From positions 17,546,001 through 17,610,000 of the forward strand of contig OZ316892.1 in assembly GCA_973895155.1 (NCBI GenBank): a stretch of DNA of 64,000 bases. The letters run 5' to 3'. The translations under genes were made by a program, and so were the position numbers. Below the pieces are notes generated by a model, which was not told the DNA's origin, searched no databases, and saw nothing but the letters and a program-made list of their open reading frames with translations. The stretch's first letter is position 1; each line of letters opens with the position of its first letter. Below, piece by piece: positions 34,618 to 45,438 of the stretch. The DNA is from Marsupella aquatica. Lineage: Eukaryota > Marchantiophyta.

Positions 34618-37001
34618 ATGGATTGGGGAATAAGTGTCCAAATTCTGTCCCCGTGGATGGTGGCAGCAGCAGCCGTGGTTGCGCTTGCCTGTTCTGGTAT
34701 TTCATTTCTCCAGAAAGGTGAGCTGAAAATTAAACGCTCCTTTCAATTGCTCAGGATGTCCTCAAAACAAAGGGCTTAATTACATTCCTCAGTTATAAGA
34801 AATGTCCAGAGTCACAGGCACGTACCCAAGACTACTCATTCAAGTCTTTCTTTGATTCTCGTAGTCTACAGATAACTCTTTCTTGGTTTTTAGGGGTTTC
34901 CTTTTGCTCACTTCTTTTAGTTCCTCTTTCTTGGTTTTTAGGGTTTCTTTTTGCTCACTTCTTTTGCGTTTGGTTTTGTCCACTTGGGACCTCTCTTGTT
35001 TATTCTTTTGTACTCTATTTGGCCTTTTTCTATATAAAGTATGTATATATTCTCATAACGTTGGCCAAAGTTTGTTTGGGGGAATATTATACGCGTTAGT
35101 CCATGGGGAAAGGGAAGATAGTACCTCGCCCATCATGGAAAAGTCTCGCTTTGATTGAGTGCAGTTCTCCTCTGTACATATTGTCTATCTGGTCGGTTCT
35201 AAGTGGCTATAAATGTTAGCTGCGCGCTCTTCAGCTATTCAGTAAGGAGATGAATGCCTCCACTGATCATGTTATCGACTCTTCAGCTCTTCAAAGAGTA
35301 AATTTCTGAATTCTCCTCCATAACCACTGTAATCGAACTCCTTCGCAAGATTCTCCTATTAATTACACAATTTCCCTAAACCCTAAACCGAAACGCCGTA
35401 TATTTACGTTGCATGCTCCGCTTCGAATTCGAGTCTCTTCTACAGTAGTAAGACAGGGTGACTGAAAGAAGTACGATATTGCACTGGCTGCAGTGCTTAT
35501 TGGATTGACTGCAGTGCTTATCGCGTTGGCTGCCCGATTGGCGGCAGCATTTATCAAGGAGAGGGTAACACCCAAGGACTTCAGCTCTCCTACTATAGAT
35601 AATCCAGCTCCGGGTATAACAGAGGAGGTCAGTGATCAATCATCCTGCGTAACTTCAATGGCATTTTGTTTCCTATCCTGCGCTCAAAAGGTGCCTTTAA
35701 AGTAGGTAAGCTTTGTAATTGTTTTCGTACGTGATTTTCGTGATTAAGGAACTTGAGAATTTCTTCAATTACTTGACTTCATCTCCATATCGAAGATTTT
35801 ATATCTGTCTTTCGCATAGGAATCAATCTCAACAATCTGTCGATGATATAGAAGTCTCGATTTTATCATCACTTAGTTTGCAATTGAAACTGACATGTCA
35901 ATGTTGTTTTCTCCAGGTGGAGCCCCGGGTGAAGCCTCTCAATAGATCCGTATATGAACTTTACGTTCCTACTGATGACGATGGAAATCCTATTCCTCCA
36001 GAGATGGAGATCATATTCTTTCACGGCCTTCAGTTGGGCGATTTCAAAGAGGCGTACTGGAAGACTTGGCTCGGCAACTGCCAGGGCCAGGTGATTTGGC
36101 CACAATATTGGCTCACAATGGTGTTTCCTAAGGCGCGGATACTATCTATCACTTACAATTCTAGTGCAATTCACATCGATGGTCAAAACGATGTGCATGA
36201 CCTAGGTAGATGCTTGGTTGACGATATCATACTTGATCGTCACCATATAATCGGCCAGCACTGCCCAGTGTTTCTTGTAGGCCATAGTTTGGGGGGCCTT
36301 GTAATCAAACAATTTATCCTGTCTGCCATTGCAAGAGCAAATGCTCTATCCCCTAACAAAAACGAGGAAGACTTCAACAAGATTAATCGATTTCTTGAAA
36401 ATTTTAAAGGGCTCTTCTACTATGCTACCCCACATGGAGGTTCTAAGATAGCGGACCTCATTACGAAACTTCCTTTCGACAGTCCTATTCTACATCTTCT
36501 CAAGACGCTTTATGTTCGGAGAGGAAGGATCAATGAAGAGTTCAGACAGCATCGCACTAATCGGAATGTCCGGGCATTCGCAATGGCGGAAGGTCGTCCC
36601 ACAAGCCATAAGGTAGCTCTAGCTTGTACACAATTTCTGTGCCAGGATTCTGCTCAAGGGTCACTCAGTTGATTTCACAACTGCCGATGACAGAATATTG
36701 ATTCCGGCAATGCTTAACCTGGAGGTTGAAATCTGTACCATTGGCCCATCGTCAGTTGTTGCAGGGATTTAGTTCCATAGTCGTGGAAGAGGCATCCGCT
36801 CGACAAGACGTTGACGATTTTTACACTCATACGGAAGCCGATCATTTTACCGTCTGTAAGGCAAAGCGGAAGAGTGATCCAGTAGTCATCGGAAAGCTCG
36901 TACAATTTATCTCTGATGCAATTCGGGAGCTGGGGCCGGAGGGTTCAAGCTTGTTCGAGCGCAGGGTCCTCGTACGCACGATGACCATCCTTGACATTTA
37001 G
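34618..37001 (+). CDS. Membrane-anchored SERAC1-like alpha/beta hydrolase
   Basis: Four exons: 34618-34717, 35494-35627, 35917-36612, 36765-37001; joined frame 388 residues, all GT-AG. The N-terminus carries two hydrophobic stretches (about residues 13-28, and 35-52 starting VLIGLTAVLIALAA), suggesting membrane anchoring. The hydrolase domain follows: EMEIIFFHGL (oxyanion-loop region), the nucleophile elbow VGHSLGGLVIKQF with Ser codon at 36286-36288, and FYYATPHGGS. The C-terminal ADHFTVCKAKRKSDPVVIGK is also found in the downstream copy. SERAC1-like proteins act on membrane lipids or serve as plant DUF676-type lipases; substrate here is unknown. Immediately followed by a degenerate tandem copy. 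Confidence 0.8.
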
Positions 37002-37089
37002 ATTCATTTGGTCTCGTTTGTCTGTTCTAGGCTAGTGTGCTAATGGTGAAGCCAAAAATCGTTCCATAACACTTCTCATGTGATGCGTG

Positions 37090-38465
37090 ATGGGAGCGAG
37101 CGTAAGTTTTTCATTGTGACTATCTCTCCACTTTTACTTGAGTACGGTGCATTTGTATTAAGCATTATTTCCAGTTAATTGTTCGACTACGAAGTCTCTA
37201 AAGTTCCTCTTCAATGTACAGGAGGACGCGGAGGTAAGGGATGACGATCGGGGAATACATCAGCTCAACGACTCAGTTTGGGAACTTCACAGTCCAAGCG
37301 GGGCCTATGAGATGGAAATAATATTCTTCCACGGTCTTCCGGAGGATGATCGATTGGGGGCGTTCCAACATGCATATTGGACGACATGGTTGTCCAACAC
37401 GAAGGACAAAACTTACAAGTAAACTGGCCAAAAGCATGGCTCAGCAAGGTGTTTCCTGAGGCACGAATACTATCCATCTCGTACAATTCTAGTGTGACGG
37501 AAGTTTTAGGTCAACCGGACATGTATGTTCTGGGGGAAAATCTGGTCAGCGATATCATACGGGACACAAATTACGATATTGGTCAGAATTGCCCAGTGTT
37601 CTTGGTAGGCCACTGTGTGGGAGGGATTGTCATTCAACAATTTATTCTGTCTGCTTTTGCTAAAAAAGTTTTGCTGCACCCGAAAAGCTACGGACGAGAC
37701 GTCAGTAGAATTGAAACTTTCCTGAAAAACTTAAGGGGAGTGTTTTACTTTGGTTCTCCCCATGGAGGTTCTGAAAAGATAGGAACGGCTCTGGAAAAAA
37801 GCAACACACGGAGTCCAATCCTAGGACTTCTCAATACGCTTTACAAGCAGAAGTCCACGATCCACGAGGAATTTAACCTGCACTTCAAAAAGTTGAAAGC
37901 AAAAGCAATCGCGGTGGCGGAGGGTAAGGAGACGAAGTATTTGGTGAGTCAAACTTACCCATTTCAAGTTCCAATTCACCCAAGGTGTTGTTTGTTTGCT
38001 AGCTGAGCTGAGCTGCAGATCCATTTCAAAGCAGACTCGACACAATTGACTGGTTTTGCAAATATGTGTTTGCAGATCCATTTCAAAGCAGACTCGACAC
38101 AATTGACTGGTTTTGCAAATATGTGTTTGCAGGGGATTAGAACCACAATAGTGACAACGAAATCAGCTTTCCTTGGCGTTGATAATGCAAGTAATTATAG
38201 AAATGCTGCAGCTGATCATTTCTCAGTTTGCAAAGCAGAAAGTAAGAACGATTCTGCAGTGATTGGAAAGCTTACTGCCTTCATAATTGAGGCCATGCCA
38301 GGACAAACTGGATCGCGAAGTGACAGCGTCGCAACCCCTGAGCTGGAAATTCCACAGTTCATGGGCGGATGGGATTGCACTAGTCCAGGTCAACAGTCAA
38401 ACTACTATAAGTGCGATGTGTGTGGAATACCTGACGGTCATTCGTGTATGTATCACAGGTTTTAG
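37090..38465 (+). pseudogene. Frameshifted tandem copy of the SERAC1-like hydrolase
   Basis: Exon-like blocks: 37090-37101 (MGAS, tentative), 37222-37943, 38133-38465. The second block aligns with exon 3 of the upstream gene (MEIIFFHGL, WPKAWLSKVFPEARILSISY, VFYFGSPHGGS) and the third with its exon 4 (ADHFSVCKAESKNDSAVIGK). The reading frame shifts near 37397-37405: the first frame reaches a TAA at 37420, while the homology continues in another frame. The nucleophile elbow reads GHCVGG, with Cys (37614-37616) in place of Ser. The N-terminal membrane segments are missing. The C-terminal extension has a CDVCGIPDGHSC cysteine cluster. It is probably inactive, unless the shift is a sequencing error. 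Confidence 0.7.
38018..38131 (+). repeat. Exact 57-bp tandem duplication spanning a 3' splice site
   Basis: Two consecutive copies of a 57-bp unit (ATCCATTTCAAAGCAGACTC ... ATATGTGTTTGCAG). Each ends in GTTTGCAG, so the acceptor of the last intron of the hydrolase copy is duplicated. The copies look identical, implying a recent event. Confidence 0.9.
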
Positions 38466-38740
38466 TTGAAATAGGTCAAGATGTTGTTGAAAGAAAAAAA
38501 TTTAGTGTCGGCCAAGAGGTCATGGAGAGAAAAGATGTCATGTCGGCCAAGCGGTCGTTGAGAGAAAATAAATGTCATGGAGAGAAAAGATGTCGTGTCA
38601 GCCAAGCGATCGTTGAGAGAAAATAAATTTTTGAGAAAAAAAGATGTTGTGTCGGCCAAGAAATCATTGAGAAAAAAAATGTCGTTAAAAAAAATTTATA
38701 GTGTCGATCAAGATATCGTTGAGAAAAAAGATATCGTGTT
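38466..38740 (+). repeat. Tandem array of a GATGTCGTGTCGGCCAAG-type motif
   Basis: At least five imperfect units containing GTGTCGGCCAAG, then CGTTGAGAGAAAA with ATGTC. The array decays into A-rich DNA, and related motifs (GATGTCATT, ATATCGTTGA) continue in 39590-40110. The overlapping frames are Lys/Arg-rich by-products. Confidence 0.7.
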
Positions 38741-38973
38741 AGAAAAGCATGGGTCATTGCAAAACTTGTTAATAAAGAAGAAATCATTTTGTCAAAGATG
38801 TCATTATGTGAAATATGCTATTAAATCGCAAATACGGGTATAAGGGGCTCTGGGTTACTCGGAGTCCTCATTCTCAAGTGCATCCAACACTTGAAACAAC
38901 GGGCAGCACAGCAGCGCCTCTCTTGAGTCATTCGATTTGCATTGAAAGCTGCACTTACCCTCAGTCATCAGAT

Positions 38974-39420
38974 CAGATCTATGGCTCAAATGGTAGGTCT
39001 CGTTGAGATCTACATCTGTGAAAAAAGTAGACAAAATGGTTGGATATTTTGCGAGAAATAACAAAAAAACAAACAGGGCAATCTGATTGGCCGAATTTGA
39101 AATTTGAGTTTCAAGGGGAAGGGTCGATCTGAGCCGTCTGCATTTCTTGTCTCCATAAATCTCGTTCGTCCATCATAGTGGCCAATCTATGGCTCAAAAG
39201 AAAGATCTCAAAGAGATCTATGGATGGGTTTTGTCCGTTTTGTAAATGGGTTAATATTTTTCAAATGAAAAATAAAACAAATCCAAGCCTTCTTAGCTGT
39301 AGATTTTGTTTATTTTTAATCTTTACCGTCCATTTTGTAATGCCTCTAGAAATCTTATTGATCCATGTTAGAAGATGATCTAGGGTACAAAATAAAGATC
39401 TCAATGAGATCTACGACTGG
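38974..39420. repeat. Imperfect ~200-bp tandem repeat
   Basis: A block reading AGATCT-ATGGCTCAAA, then GATCTC-TGAGATCTA, recurs near 38974, 39181 and 39379, each followed by TGGG/TGGTT and TTTTGTNNATTTTG-like DNA. No coding potential. Confidence 0.6.
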
Positions 39421-40239
39421 GTATTTTTTGTTTTGAAAATGAATAAATAGTTTTGAGTATAAAATTTGGTGAACTTTCAAGTTTCCAGCCATTCCTCCTC
39501 CCCGATCTTGGGTTTTTATGCGCCCTTCCAAGCATTAATGGCCGTACAATACGAGAGGTCTTTATATACCGGGAGTTGCGGTTTAAGAAAAAAATATCAT
39601 TTTTGCCAAAGATATCGTGAAATAAAAAATATTATAAGAAAAAATGTGTCATTTCACTCAAGTCATTGTTATGTAAAAGATGTCATGAAACAAAAAGTAA
39701 ATGAGAAAAAGAGTGTCTTTTTTGTTTTATTTTTTTCCCAAAGTGCCCATGCATTTGAATGGCGACCACTCTATAAATTGGCACAACATTATATTATCGA
39801 TTTCAAGTTTAGGGATTTAGGGTTTAGCAAAGATGACCATTATGTCGGTATCCCTTCAATCCCCGTGCGTTGCATAAAAGATGTTATTTGGTAAAAAATG
39901 TTGTTGAGAAATAGATAGTGGTGCAAAAAATATCGTTGAATAACAAAAAATTATTAAAATATATTATTGCACAAAAACTTTTGTTGAGTGAAAGATGTTA
40001 TTGTGCAAAATAACAACTATGGTAGCCACAAAAGTTCTTTTTTCTTCTTTTTTCTGTTTTCTCCTTGCACAAAAAAATTATTGAATAAAAGATATCATTT
40101 CACAAAAGATTGGCTATGACAACCTCAAAAGTATAACAAAATGAGAGGTTTTTTTCTCCCTTTTTTTCTCTTATGTTCCTTTTAAACCTTAATTTCCTCA
40201 TTTTCCTATTTTTGGTCTTCTCTTTCTCTCATTCACCAT
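39421..40239. other. AT-rich non-coding DNA with repeat motifs
   Basis: Rich in A-runs and in repeats of the AAGATGTCATT and TTGTGCAAAA types. No gene recognised. Confidence 0.5.
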
Positions 40240-40244
40240 CACTC

Positions 40245-40588
40245 TGTTAGGATTTATTCTTAGATTTAGAGTTACTACTATACCGTAGTTAAGGCTAACT
40301 TAGTCACATACTTGGTTAAGTTAGTCATGTTGTGCACACTCTATAACCAAGCGGTGTTTGCTTGGAGAGTGGGAACTCAGACTCATTGTTACGGAGCTAG
40401 TTGAGAGATAGAAAGAGCTTGCGCTGTGGATGCTTGGTATGGCCGATCAGCATAGAGTGCAATAAAGCTCATGTGTGTTCCCGTGGATGTAGCCTCATGT
40501 GGAGGTGAACCACGTATCTCTCTGTGTTGACTCTTGTACGTTGGATGGTTCATGGGCTTGCCATTGCAATTGTCGTCTATGCTCAACA
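40245..40588 (+). mobile_element. Solo LTR of a Copia-like retrotransposon (344 bp)
   Basis: Begins TGTTAGGATTTATTC and ends TATGCTCAACA, with flanking 5-bp duplication CACTC at 40240-40244 and 40589-40593. It contains GTGCAATAAAGCT (polyadenylation-like) and GTGGAGGTGAACCACGTATC. Length is identical to the LTR at 10460-10803, which lies in the opposite orientation; the two are homologous over their whole length. No internal region or second LTR is attached. Confidence 0.92.
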
Positions 40589-40593
40589 CACTC

Positions 40594-42457
40594 CACTCGT
40601 TCACCCCACCCCCCCCTCCCCATCCATGCAAGACTGGAGCTCTTTGAGGGGCTGCCCTACATTGCGAGTGTGCCCCTTGCCCAACACCTTGCCATCAACG
40701 CCCATGCCATGCGCTTGACTATGTCTTTGGGCCTTATTACTTTTGTTTTTGGTATTGAAAATGACACTGCAAATTAGTTCGTGGAACCCCTAGCTACATT
40801 TTTTAGGCCTTGTTTGAGCTTGCGTTTTGAGAGGCTAATATGGTCCATACAAGGGTCCATAATGCTCTAATAGCACAATTAAAACACTTAAGATCTATGA
40901 GATATTTTCACTAATTTTGGAACATTAATTAATAAACCCAACCCAATACACATTTTTGTTTACATTAGTTGATTTGGGCATTGGATGGCACTATATTTGA
41001 CCACTAAATTGCCCTGGGCACTCATATTTGAGTTGAGAAGGCTACCGGTCTCTAGATCAATTGAGAAATCTGCTTTTCTCAGCAAGGAACACTAAGCTTT
41101 CTAGTAGCTAAGTCCTCTTTGTAGAATATTTGTCACCTGATTTGTCTATGTATTTTCAAATTATTGGAAATTCTGAAGATGTCACTAAAGTCTCCATTTG
41201 GCAAGTTTTGAATTAGAGGTTAATAGCCTCATGACCTTGACGCAACTATTCACCAAATGAAGAAGGGTAGCGCTTAAGCTTTCAAAAGAGAGAAGTCTGA
41301 TTAGGAAGAGAAGCTGTTGGACAAATATGATAGATTTTATAGCTTGTATTGTTTAGATTAGATTAGATTTTCTCACGAAATCAATTGTGGACCCATTCAG
41401 CCATGGCCTGAGCATTTTGACATTTTTTCAACTGCCACATGAATACTTTGCTTTGCAGGCCAAAGTTGACAGCATGGTTATCACAAGGAGTTACTTATCA
41501 AAATCAGGCCTTGTTGCTACATGCAACCAAATTCTCAAGCTACAAGAGTCAATAATTAGTCAATCTGTGGCAAGTCCATTTGAAACCAGATCAATGTCTG
41601 ATCAAATGAATTGTATCAATTCATTGAATTCAAGTTCCGACCATGGCTAGCAATTTGCCTGAATTGCAAAAGGCCAAAAATCTTACTCCATATGCCAATT
41701 ACCCTTTAACAAAGAAGTTATCAAGTTATCAAGTTAGTTATTAGTCATTGCATGTTTACTATATGAAAAATATTTTTTAAATCTTTGAATTTAAGTTTGA
41801 AAATTGGATACGTAACTAAAACGGTTACATAGTGACAGTTTTACCCGTCTTGCTCTTTGTATTTTTAAGTTTTTACATTTCTTTTTACGGCATGGCATCC
41901 CAAAATTTACACCCAAATTGACGCAAACAAGAATGAAAACTGGAAGTTTGATTCACAAAAATGATGAGTCTTGTTTGTTGCGGTTGTTGTTGACGTGGCA
42001 CACTCTGGTGCCAGGAATTTTGGAAGGTCCCTCTCATGGGGTCAGTAATGACTATAAATTACCACAAATATCAGGAGAATAATTTGTTTGTCTATCTAGT
42101 GACTAAAATATTATTAAAAATTAAATTACTTTTACCACTATTACACAAAATTACCTTACACACAATATTGAATATGTACAATACTTACTTGCATGGATCA
42201 TGGAGTGAGTATACTCCTTAGTCCTTGGTGCATTGTGTTAAAGTCTTTCAATTTTGTTTTGGTGTGTCATGTGATTATTCTTGCTTGTCTTGGGCACTGG
42301 TGCAACTTTTTGTGAGTCACATTAAACTCAATTCACACTTTGGCTTTATTGCTTACCTATGACCAGATTTTTTAGTTTTTGTGCCTTGCAAATTTGAATG
42401 ACTACCACTATAAAAAGTGGCACAAGTGTGTATTATAGTTTAAGATTTCCCCACCGG
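40594..42457. other. Intergenic, no gene recognised
   Basis: AT-rich, with an ~87-codon frame at 41387-41650 that shows no motif and is not supported. Nothing else seen. Confidence 0.45.
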
Positions 42458-42597
42458 TGAAAGTTCAAACAAATTTATTATTTTTTAAATCAATTATTTT
42501 TTTAAAGAGGAAATCTGTGAAACCCCATGAAAGTTCAAACAAATTTATTATTTTTTAAATCAATTATTTTTTTAAAGAGGAAATCTGTGAAACCCCA
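42458..42597. repeat. Exact 70-bp tandem duplication
   Basis: Two adjacent 70-bp units, each beginning TGAAAGTTCAAACAAATTTA and ending GAAACCCCA, with no difference noticed. High identity in AT-rich DNA indicates recent slippage or unequal exchange. Confidence 0.9.
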
Positions 42598-42604
42598 TGC
42601 TGAT

Positions 42605-43170
42605 TCGAAGAGTCAGTCACAATAGTTGAACCTAAGACCTATCACAAGTGAGCTTCCATAATATTTGAACCCAAGACTCGTCACTCAAATGAACTCTCAC
42701 AATAGTTGAACCCAAGACCTATCTCAAGTGAACTTCCACAATAGTTGAACCCAAGATACTTGAACCCAAAACTTGTTACTCAAGTGAGCTCCCACAATAG
42801 TTGAACCCAAGACTCTACTCAAGTGAGCTCCCACAATAATTGAACCCAAGACCTATCCCAAGTGAGCTTCCACAATAGTTGAACCCCAGACCTATCTCAA
42901 GTGAGCTTCCACAATAGGTGAATCCAAGACCTAGCAATAGCTACTCAATTGAGCTACCACAAAGTCATGCTCAAATACTTGGCTACCACAAAGTCATGCT
43001 CAAATACTTGACACCCGCAACTACTCAAGTGACCTACCACAAAGTCATGTTTATGTGGGCAAAGTTCAATCAAATACTTGATACTGGCGGCTGATAGTTT
43101 ATCAGTTCCTACACTCATATCCCTGGCAACTGATAGTTGATGAGTTCCAACACTCATATCCCTGCCCACT
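42605..43170. repeat. Minisatellite array
   Basis: About eight to ten imperfect units of roughly 38-40 bp based on AATAGTTGAACCCAAGACC, then TCAAGTGAGCTTCCAC, span 42605-42955. They grade into CTACCACAAAGTCATGCTCA units (42954-43050) and two copies of ACTGATAGTT.AT.AGTTCC.A (43088-43165). Confidence 0.8.
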
Positions 43171-43749
43171 CACTCACGCAAGTCACACTCATCTCCCTTC
43201 CAACTCACTCAAGCAAGTTGTAGACTGGTCCAAACCTCATCCCTTGGCGAACTGACTGAAGCCAGTTGGTTTCAATGTGGCAAGAGACGAATAAACAGCC
43301 ATGGCAAGCGGGAAAGAATTTCGTTTCATGCCTATGGTTTTTCACTTGTTCTGTAACCCTCTGAATTCTGGAGAAGTTTGTGCTTTGTAACACGGGGCTG
43401 ATTGGGATGCCTTCAACTTCCTTTCGCTTAAATTCATGTCACGCCCGGACACCCAAACGCGGATTCCCAGATTCAGATATCTACAGATTCAAGGCTGTTT
43501 GCTAGATCCTAAACCTTGGGCAGCAAATTTTCATTCGACGATTCTCTTGACGATTGATTTGGGAGAATTTTTCTTCATCTTCACATTGGACAGCACAGTG
43601 CCGTGAACGATGTTTGTGTGAGAATGTGCAGAAAATGAGCTGAAAATGAGCTAGTTGTATTTCATTTCGAAAGAGAGCCAACAAGGACCTTCATGACCAG
43701 TACAGGGTCGGCTCATATCTGCGGCGAGAAGAAGCGGTCTCTAATCTAT
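43171..43749. other. 3' region of the methyltransferase gene
   Basis: No gene recognised. It probably contains the 3' UTR of the minus-strand methyltransferase gene. Confidence 0.4.
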
Positions 43750-45438
43750 CTATGTACAAGATGGTGGGCACGAGGACAGACTTCTAATTGAGGCAGATGA
43801 TGACCGGCTTCTACTACTCGAGGTCTTAAGGTCCAATTTTGCGTTCAGGCGATAGACAATAGGACCTATTCGCTCGTTTTCCTCGGGAGGGTGCCGATAC
43901 ACGACGTCTACATCGAAGCACTTGGCAGCCATCCTGAAGAAATGGGAATCCTTCTTCCACCTCCTCACGTGCCCCAACAGTATGACAGACTCTTTGCCTC
44001 CTCTTCTCTCGCTTCGTTCCTTGATTTCGGAACTCAGCTCAGGCTTGTCGCTCACGAACTGCCGTCCTGTTTCGATTCGGGATACTTGCTCAGGAGCCTT
44101 GACCTGGATATCATTTGCGTGCATGACGGGCACTAATCTCTTGCCTAGAGGTGACAAACATACAGCCGACCCAATTAGCTCTGAAAGTAAGAGCTCGGTT
44201 CCTTGGAGTGGAGAGAGTAGAGCACTCACTCTTTTCGGGATCGTAGGCATCTGTGTCTCCATGGCATGATTGGTACGATTTGTCCCTGTGGCAACGAGCC
44301 AAATCAGTGTCTGAAGGAATGGTTTGTAAGACGTGTCATGGTAAACACAGTCGGAAGCAAGGATGAGGTCGAAGGACAGCTCTCCGAAGGCCTTCACGTC
44401 TTCTTCGACGCCCCAACGGAGCACTCTCGCCTCCACGCTTCCTCCAGCAGCCGCTACGACGCTCCTGTTGAGATTAAGGTTGTAGGAGATATTCGGGATG
44501 ACATGTGGCAAATCAGTCAGCACTACGTCAGCTCCTAAGCACGCCGCTACGATGCCGACCATTCCGGTCCCTGAGCCAAGTTCAAGCACCCTCATTCTTC
44601 TCATGGGTAAGAGGACATTACTAGAATCTGTGCTAAGAGAAAGTGGTAATTCTGGCTTGTCCACGACGTGCACTCCATTTCTGTCACTATGATTCTTTTC
44701 ATGCTTGTGATTGGCGTCAAAATTGGCAAAGCATGGATCTATGGGGTTCTCAATGTCTGCACTAGCAAATGGTCTTTCAATGTCTTGCGAGATCTGTGCT
44801 TCAGGGTCGCCAATCGAGTCAGTTCTTCCGTTACGCTCAAAATTGTTACAGAGGGTCACGCTGTTGTCTACAATGGGGGATATCTCGCCCTCGCAAATAG
44901 AATGAGCAAAAACTGGATCCATTTGGTGACCAATGTCTCTACCAACAAGTCTATCAATGTCTTGAAAGATCTGTGCTTCTGGTTTGCCATTGGAGTCGGT
45001 TCTTGGCGTTCCGTCACGCTCTAAAATGTCTCCTCCTACACTGCCGTCCTTAACAGAGCAGATTCTGTCATCAAGGATACGATTGTTGTCAAGGCCCTTA
45101 AAGAAACTGTCACCGAGAATTGGATTCCTTTCTAGGCCGGTAAACGAGCTGTACCAATCAGCCAAGTCCCGTAGAAGGTGAGGAGGTCGGACATCGATAA
45201 CAGACATTCCCTGTTCTCCGTATTCTTTTTCAATGTACAAGCACGTCGCATTGGCTGCAGGCCAGAGTTGAAAGGAGAGCCCTTCGGATCGTAGCTGCCG
45301 CACGGTCACATTTGCCCCGGTGCCTCTGACCTGGTAGTGGCAAAATGTCTCTGCAATGCACGGCTCATCTGCATCACCTTCATCGCCTTCTTCGTCAGAT
45401 TGTTGCTCACAAGAACTGACTTCGATGTGGCCCCTCAT
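43750..45438 (-). CDS. METTL21-like protein methyltransferase with large inserts
   Basis: A single-exon frame of 562 residues from ATG 45438. It belongs to the class I SAM-dependent methyltransferase family 16 (METTL21/lysine methyltransferase type): N-terminal GLSFQLWPAA, SAM-binding motif I VLELGSGTGMVGIVAA (about residues 283-298), VVLTDLPHVIPNISYNLNLN, the substrate-side ILASDCVYH near 360, and a C-terminal VRRWKKDSHFFRMAAKCFDV block. These enzymes methylate lysines on chaperones and translation factors; the substrate here is unknown. Unusually, about 180 residues separate the N-terminal motif from motif I, and about 95 residues interrupt the core later. The first insert holds two diverged copies of a unit reading R.DS.G.PEAQI.QDI.R. 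A Harbinger transposon lies about 375 bp upstream of the start. Confidence 0.85.
   Translation of the reverse strand: MRGHIEVSSCEQQSDEEGDEGDADEPCIAETFCHYQVRGTGANVTVRQLRSEGLSFQLWPAANATCLYIEKEYGEQGMSVIDVRPPHLLRDLADWYSSFTGLERNPILGDSFFKGLDNNRILDDRICSVKDGSVGGDILERDGTPRTDSNGKPEAQIFQDIDRLVGRDIGHQMDPVFAHSICEGEISPIVDNSVTLCNNFERNGRTDSIGDPEAQISQDIERPFASADIENPIDPCFANFDANHKHEKNHSDRNGVHVVDKPELPLSLSTDSSNVLLPMRRMRVLELGSGTGMVGIVAACLGADVVLTDLPHVIPNISYNLNLNRSVVAAAGGSVEARVLRWGVEEDVKAFGELSFDLILASDCVYHDTSYKPFLQTLIWLVATGTNRTNHAMETQMPTIPKRVSALLSPLQGTELLLSELIGSAVCLSPLGKRLVPVMHANDIQVKAPEQVSRIETGRQFVSDKPELSSEIKERSERRGGKESVILLGHVRRWKKDSHFFRMAAKCFDVDVVYRHPPEENERIGPIVYRLNAKLDLKTSSSRSRSSSASIRSLSSCPPSCT

Noticed and set aside
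41387-41650. 87-codon plus-strand frame
   Set aside because: No motif, no neighbouring exons and AT-rich context. It is not supported as a gene.
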